Program-made: the position numbers and the translations under genes
Notes under the pieces: generated by a model
Told to the model about the DNA's origin: nothing
What the model saw: the letters and a program-made list of their open reading frames with translations, nothing else
The model's database searches: none
Shown here: positions 53,862-62,146 of the stretch, in pieces
Position numbering within the stretch: the first letter of the stretch is position 1
Layout: each line of letters opens with the position of its first letter
NCBI GenBank assembly: GCA_965247255.1
Contig: CBDFGS010000013.1
Span: 682,001-746,000, forward strand
Length of the DNA stretch: 64,000 nt
Direction: 5' to 3'
From: CBDFGS01 sp965247255
GTDB lineage: Bacteria; Chloroflexota; Dehalococcoidia; Lucifugimonadales; CAUZJF01

Positions 53862-54491
53862 ATGGCTAGATACACTGATCCCGTGTGCCGGCAATGCCGT
53901 CGTATCGGCGAGAAGCTGTTTCTGAAGGGAGAGCGCTGCTACACGCCGCGCTGCGCGGTGGAGCGACGAAAGCGTCCCCCCGGCGAGCAGGTGCCCCGCA
54001 GAAGGCGCGCCTCGGACTGGGCGATACAGCTGAAGGAGAAGCAGAAGGCCCGTTTCACGTACGGGGTACTCGAGCGGCAGTTCCGGAATTACTTCGACGC
54101 CGCCCGCGAGAAGACCGGGGTAACCGGAGATATGCTGCTTCAGACCCTAGAAAGACGACTGGATAACGTAGTCTACCGCCTATCGTTCGTGGACTCCAGG
54201 CGCCAGGGGAGGCAACTGGTAAATCACGGACACTTCTCAGTGAATGGCAGGCGGCTGAACATACCCTCGTACCTGGTCAATCCAAACGATTCAATAGAGT
54301 GGGTGAACAAGAACGGCGAAACGCCCGATTTCGTGGGAGCGCTGACCGAGGGCATTCCCAAACGCCCGGTGCCTCAATGGCTCCAGCTAGACCCCGGGGA
54401 ACTGACGGGCGTCGTGCTGGCTATGCCAAACATCGAGGAGATAGATACCGGTATCGACGCGCGTCTTATCGTGGAGTTCTACTCCAGGTAG
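53862..54491 (+). CDS. rpsD: Ribosomal protein S4, zinc form
   Basis: 209 residues. The zinc site CRQC...CYTPRC is near the start. The S4 RNA-binding domain has LERRLDNVVYRLSFVDSRRQGRQLVNHGHFSVNGRR. It initiates 30S assembly and can act as operon regulator and antiterminator. Confidence 0.97.
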   Translation: MARYTDPVCRQCRRIGEKLFLKGERCYTPRCAVERRKRPPGEQVPRRRRASDWAIQLKEKQKARFTYGVLERQFRNYFDAAREKTGVTGDMLLQTLERRLDNVVYRLSFVDSRRQGRQLVNHGHFSVNGRRLNIPSYLVNPNDSIEWVNKNGETPDFVGALTEGIPKRPVPQWLQLDPGELTGVVLAMPNIEEIDTGIDARLIVEFYSR

Positions 54492-54527
54492 CCGGTCTGA
54501 AGGCTGACGACAGGAGCTTTTAACAGG

Positions 54528-55643
54528 ATGCTCAATTTTCAAACTCTAGCACCGCAGGAACCCGAGATCGAGGAGGAAGAGGTAGAGCCGACTCCGACGT
54601 TCACGGTCGTCGAATCGGACGACCGATACGGCAAGTTCCTCATAGAGCCGCTGCCAAAGGGCTACGGAATGACCCTGGGTAATCCAATGCGACGAGTCCT
54701 CTACGGCTCTCTTCCTGGTACAGCCGTCACATGGGTGAAGATCGAAGACGTGCTGCACGAGTACGGCACGATACCGCACGTAAAGGAGGAGGTAGGCGAG
54801 CTCCTCATGAACGTGAAGGGGATCCGGCTGCGATCGAATGTGGAGCGGCCGGGGAAGCTTCGCCTCGAGGTGGCCGGCCAAGGCGAAACGAGCGCGGGGG
54901 ACATCATGGCTTCGACCGATTTCGAGGTCGTGAACCCTGAGCTGCACCTAGCTACTCTGGACTCGGACGAGGCGAAGCTTTCGTTGGAGCTCAACGTCGA
55001 GCAGGGTACGGGGTACGTCGAGGCTTCGCAGGGGGACGGTCTTCCCATTGGGGTGTTGCCGGTGGACGCGATATTCACGCCCATCAGGAAGGTGAACTAC
55101 AGCGTCGAGGACGTGCGCGTTGGTCAGAGAACGGACTTCGAGCGCCTAGACCTGGAGATATGGACTGACGGCTCGATTACACCCATCGACGCGATGCGTC
55201 AGGCCGGCGACATACTCGCCGGCCACTTCTACCTGTTCTCCAAGGCTCAAAAGTTCGAGGAGGAGGGCGCCGATGGCCGTACGCTAGTGCCTATGGTAAT
55301 CTCCCCCGAGCAGTACAATATCCCGGTCGAGCGACTGGACCTTTCGTCGCGAACGCTCAACTGCCTTAAGCGGGCCGGTATCGATAAGATAGGTCAGATT
55401 CTGGAGAAACAAAAGGCGGACTTGCTCCAGATCAGAAACTTCGGCGAGAAGTCGGCGTCGGAGCTGTACAACCGCTTGCGCGAGATGGACTTGCTGCCTG
55501 AGGAGCTCGATCCAGACATTGAACAGCCGGCGGAACCCGAGGGTGAGAACGGCGATTCGTCCGATGCCACCGAGGCTTCTGCGGACGCTTCGGACGCCGA
55601 GCCGGAAGCCGACCCCGTAGCAGCCGATGGAGAGGGAGCGTAG
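54528..55643 (+). CDS. rpoA: DNA-directed RNA polymerase subunit alpha
   Basis: 371 residues. The N-terminal dimerisation domain has FLIEPLPKGYGMTLGNPMRRVL and VGQRTDFERLDLEIWTDG. The C-terminal domain has LSSRTLNCLKRAGIDKIGQIL and NFGEKSASELYNRL, which bind UP elements and activators. A tail of about 40 acidic residues (DSSDATEASADASDAEPEAD) follows, in line with the tails on beta and S17. Confidence 0.97.
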   Translation: MLNFQTLAPQEPEIEEEEVEPTPTFTVVESDDRYGKFLIEPLPKGYGMTLGNPMRRVLYGSLPGTAVTWVKIEDVLHEYGTIPHVKEEVGELLMNVKGIRLRSNVERPGKLRLEVAGQGETSAGDIMASTDFEVVNPELHLATLDSDEAKLSLELNVEQGTGYVEASQGDGLPIGVLPVDAIFTPIRKVNYSVEDVRVGQRTDFERLDLEIWTDGSITPIDAMRQAGDILAGHFYLFSKAQKFEEEGADGRTLVPMVISPEQYNIPVERLDLSSRTLNCLKRAGIDKIGQILEKQKADLLQIRNFGEKSASELYNRLREMDLLPEELDPDIEQPAEPEGENGDSSDATEASADASDAEPEADPVAADGEGA

Positions 55644-55645
55644 CC

Positions 55646-55999
55646 GTGAGACATAAGATCTCAGGGCGGAAACTGTCGCGTCCGACAGCGCACCGCATGT
55701 CCTTACTGCGGACCGGCGTTACAGACCTGCTGCGACTCGAGGCCATCCAGACAACCGAGGCGAAAGCGAAAGAGATCAGGCGCCAGGCCGAGAAGATCAT
55801 AACCCGCGGAAAGAAGGGCACGCTGCACGATCGACGCCTAGCGGCCGCTTTCTTGACCGACGCTAAAGTAGTCAGAAAACTCTTCGATGAGCTGGGGCCC
55901 AGGTACGATTCCCGTCCCGGGGGATACACCAGGATGGTGAAGATGGGCCAGCGCAAAGGAGATCAAGCACCGATGGCGATGCTGGAGCTGTTGCCCTGA
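55646..55999 (+). CDS. rplQ: Ribosomal protein L17
   Basis: 117 residues from a GTG two bases after rpoA. It has MRHKISGRKLSRPTAHRMSLLRTGVTDLL, the helix of IQTTEAKAKEIRRQAEKIITRGKKG, and GGYTRMVKMGQRKGDQAPMAMLEL. Tunnel-exit protein. Confidence 0.97.
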   Translation: MRHKISGRKLSRPTAHRMSLLRTGVTDLLRLEAIQTTEAKAKEIRRQAEKIITRGKKGTLHDRRLAAAFLTDAKVVRKLFDELGPRYDSRPGGYTRMVKMGQRKGDQAPMAMLELLP

Positions 56000-56059
56000 T
56001 CAAGCAGCACCTCGCTCGTTCTGGAACGGGCGGCGCTCCAACCCGCGGCGAAGGTCCTG

Positions 56060-56839
56060 ATGCGGTTAGCGCTGACTATCGAATACGAAGGAACAGAGTA
56101 CGGAGGGTTTCAATACCAGGATAACGCGCCGTCGATTCAGAAGGAGTTGGAACGAGCGCTATTTCGGCTGACGGGTGAGCGGACGCGGGTCGCGGCGGCA
56201 GGCCGTACTGACGCGGGCGTCCACGCTAAAGGCCAGGTGGTTGCCTTTGACACGGGCTCCGATCATTCGCCCGGGACGTTCGTTAGGGCCCTGAACCACT
56301 ATCTACCCGAGGACATAGCCATAATGGGCGCAAGCCGCGTGGCTGAGAACTTCGACCCGCGGCGGATGGCGACGAGTCGCCGTTACGTCTATTCGATATA
56401 TCGTGGCAGCACGCGGTCCCCACTGAATCGGCGACGCGTCTGCCAGGTCACTGAGGAGCTGAACATAAGACGGATGAGAGAATCGGCGAAGGCGTTCATC
56501 GGTAGGCACGATTTCTCCCGGTTCGCCGCAGTCGGTGGCAGGTCCGCCGGGGCCAGCACTACGAGAGAGGTCTACTCGGCCCAGGTCTCGGTGAAAGGGA
56601 AGTTCGTGGATCTCAATGTGGAGGGCAACGCGTTCTTGACCCACCAGGTGCGGCGCATGGCCGGCGCTCTCGTGGACGTGGGTCGCGGCGTATTGACGCC
56701 CAAGGAACTTGAATCGATGATCGAGGGCGACGGCCGAGGCGTGGCTCACACGCTCCCGCCGCAGGGACTGTGCCTGGTGAGTGTAAGCTACGCGGGCATC
56801 GACCTCAACTTTGGAGAGACAGATGGTAACGCACGTTAG
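56060..56839 (+). CDS. truA: tRNA pseudouridine synthase A
   Basis: 259 residues. The catalytic Asp is D51 in AAGRTDAGVHAKGQVV. Other blocks are YDGTxYGGFQ-like YEGTEYGGFQYQ, DFSRFAAVGGRS, and NAFLTHQVRRMAGALVDVGRG. It modifies U38-40 in the tRNA anticodon arm. It overlaps rplM by 17 bases, so it is coupled to ribosomal protein synthesis. Confidence 0.95.
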   Translation: MRLALTIEYEGTEYGGFQYQDNAPSIQKELERALFRLTGERTRVAAAGRTDAGVHAKGQVVAFDTGSDHSPGTFVRALNHYLPEDIAIMGASRVAENFDPRRMATSRRYVYSIYRGSTRSPLNRRRVCQVTEELNIRRMRESAKAFIGRHDFSRFAAVGGRSAGASTTREVYSAQVSVKGKFVDLNVEGNAFLTHQVRRMAGALVDVGRGVLTPKELESMIEGDGRGVAHTLPPQGLCLVSVSYAGIDLNFGETDGNAR

Positions 56840-57617
56840 ACCGCCCACTACCCGAGCCGTCGATCTGAAGCCGGAGTGGCACGTGATCGATGCCAACGGC
56901 AAGACGCTCGGGAGGATATCCACCGAGATCGCAGTCTTGCTTCAGGGCAAGCACAAGCCGACGTACGTCCCGTACCTGAACACCGGGGATTTTGTCATAG
57001 TGACCAATGCGGAGAAGGTCCGGGTCACAGGAGATAAGCTCAAGCAGAAGGTCTACTACAGGCATAGCGGCTATCCGGGCGGGCTAAAGGAGCACACCCT
57101 CGCCCGCGTGCTGGAAACGGACCCCACCCGCGCAATCAAGCACGCAGTGAAGGGTATGCTGCCCAAGAGCCGCCTGGGCCGGAAAATGTTCTCGCGCCTC
57201 AAGGTGTATGTCGGCGGAGCCCACCCGCACGAGGCGCAAGTGGAAGGAGGCCGAAAGGCGGAGCGCGCCCGCGCCGCAGCCGAAGCGGCCACGGAGACCG
57301 CAGACCCGGCCGATGAGCAAACCCAGGCTGCGACTACCGTCGCCGCGCCGGAGGCCAAGCCCAAGCCGCGTCGAACGAGCCGCAAGAAGGCCGCAGACGG
57401 CGCAGAGGCGCAAGCTCAGCCGGAGGCCGCGATGGCGGCAGAAGCCGGGACTGCCGAAAGTGCCCCGGCAGCGAAGAAGCCAAGCGCTAAGACCGGGAAA
57501 CGGACCGGGCCAAAGTCAGGGACCAGTAAGACACGCAGCCGCGCGAGCTCATCTCCCAAGGCCGACGCTGGCGACGGAGCTGCGACGGAGACGGCGGAAG
57601 CAGGCGAGGAGGCCTAG
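56823..57617 (+). CDS. rplM: Ribosomal protein L13 with Ala/Lys-rich C-terminal tail
   Basis: 264 residues from ATG 56823. The first 145 residues are L13: EWHVIDANGKTLGRISTEIAVLLQGKHKPTY, DFVIVTNAEKVRVTGDKLKQKVYYRHSGYPGG, GMLPKSRLGRKMFSRLKVYVG. The last 120 are Ala, Lys, Glu, Pro and Thr in low-complexity order (APEAKPKPRRTSRKKA). Typical L13 stops near residue 145. Confidence 0.94.
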   Translation: MVTHVRPPTTRAVDLKPEWHVIDANGKTLGRISTEIAVLLQGKHKPTYVPYLNTGDFVIVTNAEKVRVTGDKLKQKVYYRHSGYPGGLKEHTLARVLETDPTRAIKHAVKGMLPKSRLGRKMFSRLKVYVGGAHPHEAQVEGGRKAERARAAAEAATETADPADEQTQAATTVAAPEAKPKPRRTSRKKAADGAEAQAQPEAAMAAEAGTAESAPAAKKPSAKTGKRTGPKSGTSKTRSRASSSPKADAGDGAATETAEAGEEA

Positions 57618-58013
57618 GTGAACGAGCAGCAATACTACTACGGGACGGGTCGAAGGAAGACCGCGGTGGCCCGAGTCCGGCTCTACATGGAGCGGGGGCC
57701 GATCGTGGTCAACGGCAAGCCCATGGAGGAAGTTTTTGGCTGGCCCTCCTGGCGTGACCAGATTACCGAGCCGTTTCGCGTCACCGACTCGGCCGATCAG
57801 TTCAGGGTGGTGGCGAAGGTGTCAGGAGGGGGTGTTGCAAGCCAGGCCGGGGCCTTGAGACACGGGATCTCCAGGGCTTTGATCGTGGCCGATCCGAACC
57901 TGCGGCCCGGACTCAAGAAGGCCGGGCTTCTTACGCGTGACGCCCGCGAAAAGGAGCGTAAGAAGTACGGCCTAAAGCGAGCCCGAAAGGCGGAGCAATA
58001 CTCCAAGCGATAG
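57618..58013 (+). CDS. rpsI: Ribosomal protein S9
   Basis: 131 residues from GTG directly after the rplM stop. It has YGTGRRKTAVARVRLY, VSGGGVASQAGALRHGISRAL, DAREKERKKYGLKRARKAEQYSKR, whose C-terminal Lys-Arg end touches P-site tRNA. Last gene of the ribosomal supercluster. Confidence 0.97.
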   Translation: MNEQQYYYGTGRRKTAVARVRLYMERGPIVVNGKPMEEVFGWPSWRDQITEPFRVTDSADQFRVVAKVSGGGVASQAGALRHGISRALIVADPNLRPGLKKAGLLTRDAREKERKKYGLKRARKAEQYSKR

Positions 58014-58039
58014 TACTGCCCCATATCGATCGCCAGAAA

Positions 58040-58071
58040 AGCCCCCGTGTTCCTTACCGGGGGCTTTTTTT
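58040..58071 (+). terminator. Rho-independent terminator of the ribosomal supercluster
   Basis: AGCCCCCG and CGGGGGCT enclose 10 bases and run into a seven-T tract. It lies 27 bases after rpsI. Confidence 0.93.
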
Positions 58072-58092
58072 CTGATGCGCCGGCCTCCGCCA

Positions 58093-58110
58093 GGCAGGGC
58101 AAGCCCTGCC
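58093..58110. repeat. Intergenic G+C-rich palindrome
   Basis: GGCAGGGC and GCCCTGCC around two A, followed by CCCTAC and, 30 bases on, GTAGGGGC. The CCCTAC/GTAGGG edges make a larger stem possible. It looks like a dispersed intergenic repeat, as at 20662. Confidence 0.45.
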
Positions 58111-58261
58111 CCTACAATTTCTCTTCGCCATTGTCGTAGGGGCGCTGCTTGCCGCGCCCGGCCCCCGCCTTTAAGCCTCTCGGGCTGGGCGGGGCCTGCT
58201 ACAACAGCCATTCGTCCGATACATAGTGTCGCGAATGCGACCGGCATCTTGGGAGGCGTCG

Positions 58262-58981
58262 ATGAGGACAAACAACGTCATAGCCAGGATGAGCAAAGGA
58301 GAGGTGGCGAGGGGATGCATCCTGACGTTCCCGTCGTCCACCATAGTGGAGTTGATAGGGATGGCGGGATTCGACTTCGTGCAGTTCGACGGCGAACACG
58401 GCCCGTTCACGCCGGAGAGCCTCGATGACCTGTGTCGCGTCGCCGACATGAGCGGGCTCACTCCGATAGCCCGCGTGCCAAACATCGACGCATCCACCAT
58501 ACTTCGCTTCCTCGACCGCGGAGTCATGGGCATCATGGGGCCGCACATAACCACCGGCGAAAGAGCCCGAGAGCTGGCCGACGCCTGCCGTTACGCTCCG
58601 CTGGGCAAACGTAGCTTCGGCTCCGGCAGGGGCGCGTACTTCGGGAGCTTCCCGTCCGGGCCCCAGTACATGGAGCATACAAACGCTCAGATTCTCGTCA
58701 TAGCCCAGCTTGAGGACGTCGAGGTGCTGGAACACCTGGACGAGATACTCTCGGTGGAGGGGATCGACCTCTACGCATCCGGGGCGCAGGATATCGCCCA
58801 GTCGCTCGGCCTGCCGGGCGAGCCAGACCACCCTAGTGTCACTAAGTTCGAGAGTGAGGTACGCCGGGCCGTGCACGCCGCGGGCAAGAAGACTACCGCG
58901 GACGTGATGGTCGACGCCCGGGCGACCAACCTCTTCCTCGAGGCCTCGCGGGGGTTCGTGCAGGCCAACAGTCCCGCGTAG
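58262..58981 (+). CDS. HpcH/HpaI-family aldolase
   Basis: 239 residues from ATG 58262, chosen because GGGAGG lies 6 bases before it. A GTG at 58226 is in frame but lacks such a site. Family blocks are FDFVQFDGEHGPFTPESL (with the catalytic His of the DxEH type), RVPNIDASTILRFLDRGVMGIMGPH, ILVIAQLEDVEVLEHLDEIL (metal-binding Glu), and GIDLYASGAQDIAQSLG. Such enzymes cleave 2-keto-3-deoxy or related hydroxy-keto acids using a divalent metal. The substrate is not predictable. Confidence 0.87.
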   Translation: MRTNNVIARMSKGEVARGCILTFPSSTIVELIGMAGFDFVQFDGEHGPFTPESLDDLCRVADMSGLTPIARVPNIDASTILRFLDRGVMGIMGPHITTGERARELADACRYAPLGKRSFGSGRGAYFGSFPSGPQYMEHTNAQILVIAQLEDVEVLEHLDEILSVEGIDLYASGAQDIAQSLGLPGEPDHPSVTKFESEVRRAVHAAGKKTTADVMVDARATNLFLEASRGFVQANSPA

Positions 58982-59119
58982 CCACCGCAAGACCGCCACC
59001 GTTACTGGCTCGAGCCTTTTCTCAATCTTCCCTCAGGAGGAAGACGTCTGACATCGGTTCCTTCTGGGCGCTACAATCTATATCCAAATCGCCAACGCCA
59101 CGATTGGAGGCAGTGACCA

Positions 59120-60022
59120 GTGCGACATTTCACGAGGGAGCCGTACTACAGCGGACCGGACGACCCGGAGCGCGGACAGGTGCGAGGCACACTCAAGCTC
59201 GGTGAGACCGTGGTGATCGAAAGTCCGGGGGGCAGAGACGGCGATCTGAAGCCCGGAGTCGTCCCTGAGCTGGTGGAGCCCCGCGGCTCCCGGCCAGGAG
59301 GCCCCTTTCTCATCGAAGACATCGAGCCGGGGGACTGGGTGGCCGTAAAGATTATAGAGCTTGAGGTGGGCCCGTACGGCTACTACAACAACGGCGGTCC
59401 GTTCCGTGGTGGGCTCCGCTCGGTTGCGCCTGTGCGCGATGGCATGGTCCACTTCCCGCCCGATTTCGTCGTGCCCGCCAAACCGATGTTGGGCGTGGTG
59501 CAGCTAAAAGCAGTCGGCAGGCACACTCAGGCCTGGAACCACGGCGGCAACATGGACTTCAACTCCATCAGGGCGGGAAGCACCGTCCATATCCGCGCGC
59601 AGGACTACGGGGGGTACCTCACCATCGGCGACGCCCACGCCCGGATGTCAGACGGAGAGCTAACAGGGACCGGGGTGGAGATCGACGCGACGGCGACTCT
59701 CCGGGTGGACCGATCTCCCGGCTTTCCCACCGGTGGGCCGGTGGTGGAGACGGCGGACGAGATCCTTACGTGCGGCACCGGCGCCAACTGGCCCGAAGCG
59801 GTAAAGGTCGCCTGGACGGAGATGGTGGGGTTGATCGCCGATCGCTACGATACGACGGTGGAGCACGCGAATCTAATCGTCGGGACCATCGGCGACGCGG
59901 TCCCGGGTTACGCGGCCGCTATGCTCAACAATCGCGGGTTCCCGGTTACCAAATCCTACGTGACCTGCCAGATCGCCGTGACCAAGGAGCTGCGCCGAAC
60001 CGGGGAGCCATTCAAGCCCTGA
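59120..60022 (+). CDS. Acetamidase/formamidase family protein
   Basis: 300 residues from GTG 59120, with TTGGAGG upstream. Family blocks are the early EPGDWVAVKIIELEVGPYG, MLGVVQLKAVGRHTQAWNHGGNMD, GSTVHIRAQDYGGYLTIGDAHARMSDGE, and the later MLNNRGFPVTKSYVTCQIAVTKEL. FmdA/AmdA enzymes hydrolyse formamide or acetamide to ammonia and the acid. The GGNMD and GDAHA motifs carry the metal and substrate residues. Substrate specificity is not predictable. Confidence 0.88.
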   Translation: MRHFTREPYYSGPDDPERGQVRGTLKLGETVVIESPGGRDGDLKPGVVPELVEPRGSRPGGPFLIEDIEPGDWVAVKIIELEVGPYGYYNNGGPFRGGLRSVAPVRDGMVHFPPDFVVPAKPMLGVVQLKAVGRHTQAWNHGGNMDFNSIRAGSTVHIRAQDYGGYLTIGDAHARMSDGELTGTGVEIDATATLRVDRSPGFPTGGPVVETADEILTCGTGANWPEAVKVAWTEMVGLIADRYDTTVEHANLIVGTIGDAVPGYAAAMLNNRGFPVTKSYVTCQIAVTKELRRTGEPFKP

Positions 60023-60044
60023 GCAGGCTCCCGGGGCTAACACA

Positions 60045-60401
60045 CTACTCCAACTGCAAGAGCTGAAGGGTGTTGCCGTCGGGGTCGGAAAACGTGGCCA
60101 CCCAGCCCCCCCAATGCTCCTTCTCGGGGGGCCTGATGAACTCGACACCGCGGGCGCGAAGCTCGGTGTGGGCCTGGTGGATGTTGGAGACGCCGAGGTT
60201 GATCATCACTCGAAGGGGCTCCTTGGTCTTGCCTTCCACCCCCGAGTGCCTCCCGATTCCAAGCCGCGTATCGCCCCATTTGAACGAGACGAAGTCGGGT
60301 TGCGTGGAATGGGGGGTGAGCCCGAGCGCATCCTGATAGAAGGCGAGCAGGGAGTCTAGGTCGTCAGTCCATAAGATTACGCCCAGGACGCTCTCGATCA
60401 T
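60045..60401 (-). CDS. VOC-family (glyoxalase-like) protein
   Basis: 118 residues making one vicinal-oxygen-chelate domain: the paired beta-alpha-beta modules VLGVILWTDDLDSLLAFYQDALGL and VSNIHQAHTELRARGVEF, ending FSDPDGNTLQLLQ. Possible metal ligands are His and Glu in the two modules. These proteins include dioxygenases, lyases and resistance proteins. No specific role can be given. Confidence 0.82.
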   Translation of the reverse strand: MIESVLGVILWTDDLDSLLAFYQDALGLTPHSTQPDFVSFKWGDTRLGIGRHSGVEGKTKEPLRVMINLGVSNIHQAHTELRARGVEFIRPPEKEHWGGWVATFSDPDGNTLQLLQLE

Positions 60402-60456
60402 CTCAGCGTCGATCGTCTGTTATGCGAGGGAATCATTTCCAACCATTGTCTGCCAG

Positions 60457-60485
60457 TTAACATCCCGAGACAGACGCGGTATACT
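60457..60485 (+). promoter_or_regulatory. Strong sigma70-type promoter with no protein gene downstream
   Basis: TTAACA (60457-60462), 17-base spacer, TATACT (60480-60485). Each box has five of six consensus bases. A terminator follows about 120 bases on. Confidence 0.65.
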
Positions 60486-60491
60486 ATAGCT

Positions 60492-60645
60492 TAGAGACAG
60501 GGTGGATGTGGTGAAAGTTTACTGGGGTTCTCTAGAAAGGAGGTGTCGTTTTGGACAGTAGTAGTCGTAGGGGGTGTTACCGGTAGGTGTTCCCTGTAAC
60601 ACCTCCAGATAGGGCCTCGCGAAAGCGGGGCCCTATCTTTTTGCC
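60492..60645 (+). ncRNA. Candidate small RNA or leader transcript
   Basis: The interval runs from the predicted promoter to a strong terminator and holds no gene of normal size. A near-perfect Shine-Dalgarno site AAAGGAGGTG (60537-60546) precedes TTG and an 11-codon frame ending at TAG. ACACCTCC (60599-60606) can pair either with that site (GGAGGTGT, 60540-60547) or, shifted, with GGTGTTAC (60573-60580). Two exclusive folds are therefore possible, as in attenuators and riboregulators. It does not match a known RNA that I recognise. Confidence 0.45.
60607..60645 (+). terminator. Rho-independent terminator
   Basis: AGATAGGGCCTCGC and GCGGGGCCCTATCT with a GAAA loop, then TTTTT. One G-T pair in 14. 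Confidence 0.88.
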
Positions 60646-60895
60646 CGGCGTTCGGCACAGCGAAATGGGTCACCGGAGGGTTTTCCAGTGTTCCGTTTTG
60701 TTCCATTCTGTCCCATCCTAACCAGCATCGGGTGGCGTCCCAGGCCAGCGAGAGCGGGGTTGTGGAGGGCAAGACAAGGGACCGCCGCTTAGGTCGGTCC
60801 CCTATTGCCAGCGCAGCGGGCTGAGGAGCGCTTCGCGATCGCGGCCGACCGTCGCGAAATTCGGTCCTGGGACTCCCGGGAAGTCCGTGATCGCG
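60646..60895. other. Intergenic stretch, hairpin only
   Basis: No protein-like frame. GGGACCG...CGGTCCC near 60778-60802 could be a terminator of the minus-strand cinA operon. It is followed by weak T content only. Confidence 0.4.
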
Positions 60896-62146
60896 CTAGC
60901 GTATTCCCTGGACCAGGGTCATGCGGACGAGATCGAGGGCGTTGAGGGTTGTGCGCATTCTATCTGGGCGACCCCTGCCAGCGAAGTTGTACTTCCGGGT
61001 CCCGAACCGCGCCCCGTCGGTGATCGAGATGTAGGTATTCCCTTTCGCGAGATTGTGCGCCTTGTCGCCCGCCTCGGGGACACCGTGGACTGCGAGACCG
61101 TAGTCGGCCTCAGCGCGCCGTCTGATGCACCAGGCCAGGTTGTCGGTGAGCTTGTCAGGCGTGCTCGCTGCGGCCTCCGCTTGGCCGGGGCGCTGATCGA
61201 GTGCCAGCAGCCGTTCCATGGCGGCCTTGCTGTTACCCACCACGCCCTCCAGGAAATGGTCATGGCTCGCTTCTATCAACCGCTCGGCGACGAGGCCGCC
61301 GGTAAGGTCTTCGTACACGGCGATCGTCTTGTTCTCGCTACGTAACAGGTCCCCCACCGACTCCTCCATGGACTTCTCGTCAGCGGCAAAGACGTGGTCT
61401 CCTAACAGCGCGCGCACCTCGTCCTCCACCGGCCCGATCAGCTTGGCCGCCTCTCTACTGCCGCGCGCCTTCGCGGTGATGCGCACGTCGACCTGACCGG
61501 GGTGTGCCAGCACGCCAACCGTGGGGTTGGTAGAGCCAGCGATGAGGTGCCCTATTCGGTCGTCTACCGTGCTTTCCCCCAGGTCCGCCACCTTCAAGAC
61601 CCTGGACGATATGGTCTCATTGAGCCGGAACCTGCTTCGAAGGTATGGGACCACCTCGTTGTCGAACAGCCATTTGAGCTCGTGGGGGACACCCGGAAGC
61701 GCAAACACGACGCCCCTTGGGTCTTCGACCACAAAGGAGGGCGCGGTGCCGTTGGGATTGCGAACGGCAACGGCGCCCTCCGGGATCTGGGCCTGCCGCT
61801 CGTTGTTGGCCGTCATGATCATCCCGCGCCGCCTGAAGCGCACCTCTATCTCCTGGAGCAATTCTTTGTCGGTGACGAGGCGCCTTCCCGTGACGTCGGC
61901 GACGACCTCCCGAGTCAGGTCGTCTTGAGTAGGGCCCAGCCCGCCTCCGGTGATGACGACGTCGGCGCGTTCAAGGGCGCGGGTAATCGCCTCATTCATG
62001 CGTGCGGGGTTGTCGCCGACGATCGTCTTGTAGAACAGATCGACGCCCAGGCCGGTCAGACGCTCAGCCAACCACGCGGAGTTGGTGTCCACGATCTGGC
62101 CAAGCAGAAGCTCCGAGCCGATAGCCACTAGCTCGGCGTTGGCCAT
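60896..62146 (-). CDS. cinA: CinA-family protein, altered C-terminal active site
   Basis: 416 residues, normal length. The N-terminal MoaB/MogA-like domain is clear (AELVAIGSELLLGQIVDTNSAWLAERL, ADVVITGGGLGPTQDDLTREV, FALPGVPHELKWLF). The C-terminal NMN-deamidase-like domain is present (TIAVYEDLTGGLVAERLIEA), but the conserved ESCTGG motif reads EDLTGG, so the Ser-Cys pair is lost. In canonical enzymes the domain recycles pyridine nucleotides. The change may abolish that activity. The ATG follows the stop of the upstream monooxygenase gene directly. Confidence 0.9.
   Translation of the reverse strand: MANAELVAIGSELLLGQIVDTNSAWLAERLTGLGVDLFYKTIVGDNPARMNEAITRALERADVVITGGGLGPTQDDLTREVVADVTGRRLVTDKELLQEIEVRFRRRGMIMTANNERQAQIPEGAVAVRNPNGTAPSFVVEDPRGVVFALPGVPHELKWLFDNEVVPYLRSRFRLNETISSRVLKVADLGESTVDDRIGHLIAGSTNPTVGVLAHPGQVDVRITAKARGSREAAKLIGPVEDEVRALLGDHVFAADEKSMEESVGDLLRSENKTIAVYEDLTGGLVAERLIEASHDHFLEGVVGNSKAAMERLLALDQRPGQAEAAASTPDKLTDNLAWCIRRRAEADYGLAVHGVPEAGDKAHNLAKGNTYISITDGARFGTRKYNFAGRGRPDRMRTTLNALDLVRMTLVQGIR

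Noticed and set aside
60491..60772. 93-codon minus-strand frame across the candidate small RNA
   Set aside because: It runs through the terminator hairpin and has poor, Pro/Thr-rich composition without a ribosome binding site.
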